Assembly: GCF_017875275.1 (NCBI RefSeq)
Contig: NZ_JAGGML010000001.1
Location: 2,811,001 to 2,875,000 of the forward strand
Length of the DNA: 64,000 nt
Reading direction: 5' to 3'
Source of the DNA: Xanthobacter flavus
GTDB lineage: Bacteria > Pseudomonadota > Alphaproteobacteria > Rhizobiales > Xanthobacteraceae
Below the pieces are notes generated by a model. That model was given only the letters and a program-made list of their open reading frames with translations, was not told the origin of the DNA and did not search any database. Every line of letters starts with the position of its first letter. Within the stretch, counting starts at the first letter, position 1. Both the position numbers and the translations under genes were made by a program. Below, piece after piece: positions 63,339 through 64,000 of this stretch.

Positions 63339-63367
63339 ATTTATGATTCGGGGGCCCATGCTGTCAA
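63339..63367 (-). promoter_or_regulatory. Promoter of tRNA-Ala
   Basis: On the minus strand TTGACA (63362-63367), a 17-base spacer, and ATAAAT (63339-63344), 17 bp before the tRNA 5' end. The best sigma70-like match in the window. Confidence 0.75.
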
Positions 63368-63419
63368 GCGGGGATGATCCGCGAGAGGACGGGATTCACG
63401 GGCTATCCACCGTTCCGCG

Positions 63420-64000
63420 TCATGCGTTCCGCGAGCCTCCTGCGCGCCCGCCTCTCAGCACCACGTAGATCGCGGGAATCACCAATACGGTCAATGCCGT
63501 GGATGAGGCGAGGCCGAACAGGAGGGAGATGGCGAGGCCCTGGAAGATGGGGTCCGTCAGGATCACCGCCGCGCCGATCATCGCCGCCAAAGCGGTCAGG
63601 AGGATGGGCTTGAACCTGATGGCGCCCGCCTCCAGCAGCACCTCCTCCAGCGGCCGGCCGGGGGCGCGGGCGTGGCGGATGAAGTCCACCAGGAGGATGG
63701 AATTGCGCACGATGATGCCGGCCAGGGCGATGAAGCCGATCATGGATGTGGCCGAGAAGGGCGCGCCGAACAGCCAGTGTCCGGTCATTATCCCTATGAA
63801 TGTCAAAGGGATAGGCGTGAGGATAACGAGCGGCAGCTTGAACGAGCCGAACTGCGCCACCACCAGGATGTAGATGCCGAGGATGGCGACGATGAAGGCG
63901 CCGCCCATGTCGCGGAAGGTGACCCACGTCACCTCCCACTCGCCGTCCCACAGAAGTGTCGGTTTCGCCTCGTCGGAGGGTTGTCCATGGAGGGCGATCT
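63420..64000 (-). CDS. RND efflux transporter, C-terminal end (partial)
   Basis: The frame is open to the right edge; about 193 residues are visible, reading ...ALHGQPSDEAKPTLLWDGEWEVTWVTFRDMGG at its start. Membrane helices follow: AFIVAILGIYILVVAQFGSFKLPLVILTPIPLTFIGI, then SATSMIGFIALAGIIVRNSILLVDFIRHA, then KPILLTALAAMIGAAVILTDPIFQGLAISLLFGLASSTALTVLVIPAIYV. The last is the AcrB/HAE1-type TM11-TM12 signature. Most of the protein (~1000 residues) lies outside, so substrate class (drug or metal) is open. Confidence 0.9.
   Translation of the reverse strand, partial: IALHGQPSDEAKPTLLWDGEWEVTWVTFRDMGGAFIVAILGIYILVVAQFGSFKLPLVILTPIPLTFIGIMTGHWLFGAPFSATSMIGFIALAGIIVRNSILLVDFIRHARAPGRPLEEVLLEAGAIRFKPILLTALAAMIGAAVILTDPIFQGLAISLLFGLASSTALTVLVIPAIYVVLRGGRAGGSRNA

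Overview
The window is GC-rich, densely packed chromosomal DNA. Its genes have strongly GC-biased third positions, frequent GTG/TTG starts and ATGA/GTGA stop-start overlaps. The gene families (PaoABC, PiuC with a TonB receptor and Sel1 protein, NodT-type efflux, paired periplasmic binding proteins) point to an alphaproteobacterium of the Hyphomicrobiales (Xanthobacter/Azorhizobium-like). That placement is inferred from style and content, not from a marker gene. There is one tRNA (Ala, anticodon CGC), no rRNA, no CRISPR array and no intact mobile element. One short decayed IS3-type transposase remnant lies near 8.1 kb.

Layout. 1-7.9 kb: the end of a PucR-type regulator, an IclR regulator with a G11 tract at its start, and a divergent five-gene operon (aldehyde dehydrogenase, small citrate-synthase-fold/citryl-CoA lyase, CaiB/BaiF CoA-transferase, TcuA-like flavin dehydrogenase, secreted solute-binding protein). 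The operon looks like a pathway for an unidentified carboxylate. 7.9-14.9 kb: a scar, mannonate dehydratase, and a second carboxylate-type cluster (PPOX flavoprotein, Ldh2/DpkA-type oxidoreductase, XRE-cupin regulator, a paralogous binding protein), then a CDF transporter that lacks most metal ligands. 14.9-21.4 kb: lldR-lldD with three TTGG-N5-CCAA operators, an Ada-zinc-finger-like protein, and a TetR-EmrAB efflux unit with two palindromic operators. 21.6-25.9 kb: paoABC periplasmic aldehyde oxidase and a SRPBCC protein.

26-40 kb is an iron/efflux region. It holds piuC, a TonB-dependent siderophore receptor and a Sel1 protein around a regulatory intergenic region carrying a duplicated 25-26 bp element. 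MacB, MacA, a NodT-type outer-membrane channel and a PepSY-flavodoxin-reductase fusion follow on the minus strand, with an OmpR/EnvZ-type two-component system divergent to them. 40-53 kb carries an EEP nuclease/phosphatase, a Tat-exported sulfatase with its own formylglycine-generating enzyme, two AraC regulators, a low-complexity secreted protein, a single and an unusual exported double alpha/beta hydrolase, a YegD-type Hsp70 and an outer-membrane protein.

53-64 kb carries a transglutaminase-like protein, a Na/Pi cotransporter and a phosphorus-related cluster: inositol-monophosphatase-type phosphatase, DeoR regulator, UgpC/E/A/B-like importer, and a divergent GpdQ-like phosphodiesterase. Together these suggest uptake and cleavage of glycerophosphodiesters or a similar phosphorylated polyol. 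The window ends with tRNA-Ala and the C-terminus of an RND pump running off the right edge.

The best candidates for something undescribed are the 1.5-7.8 kb operon, the repeated promoter element at 29.2-29.5 kb and the exported tandem hydrolase.
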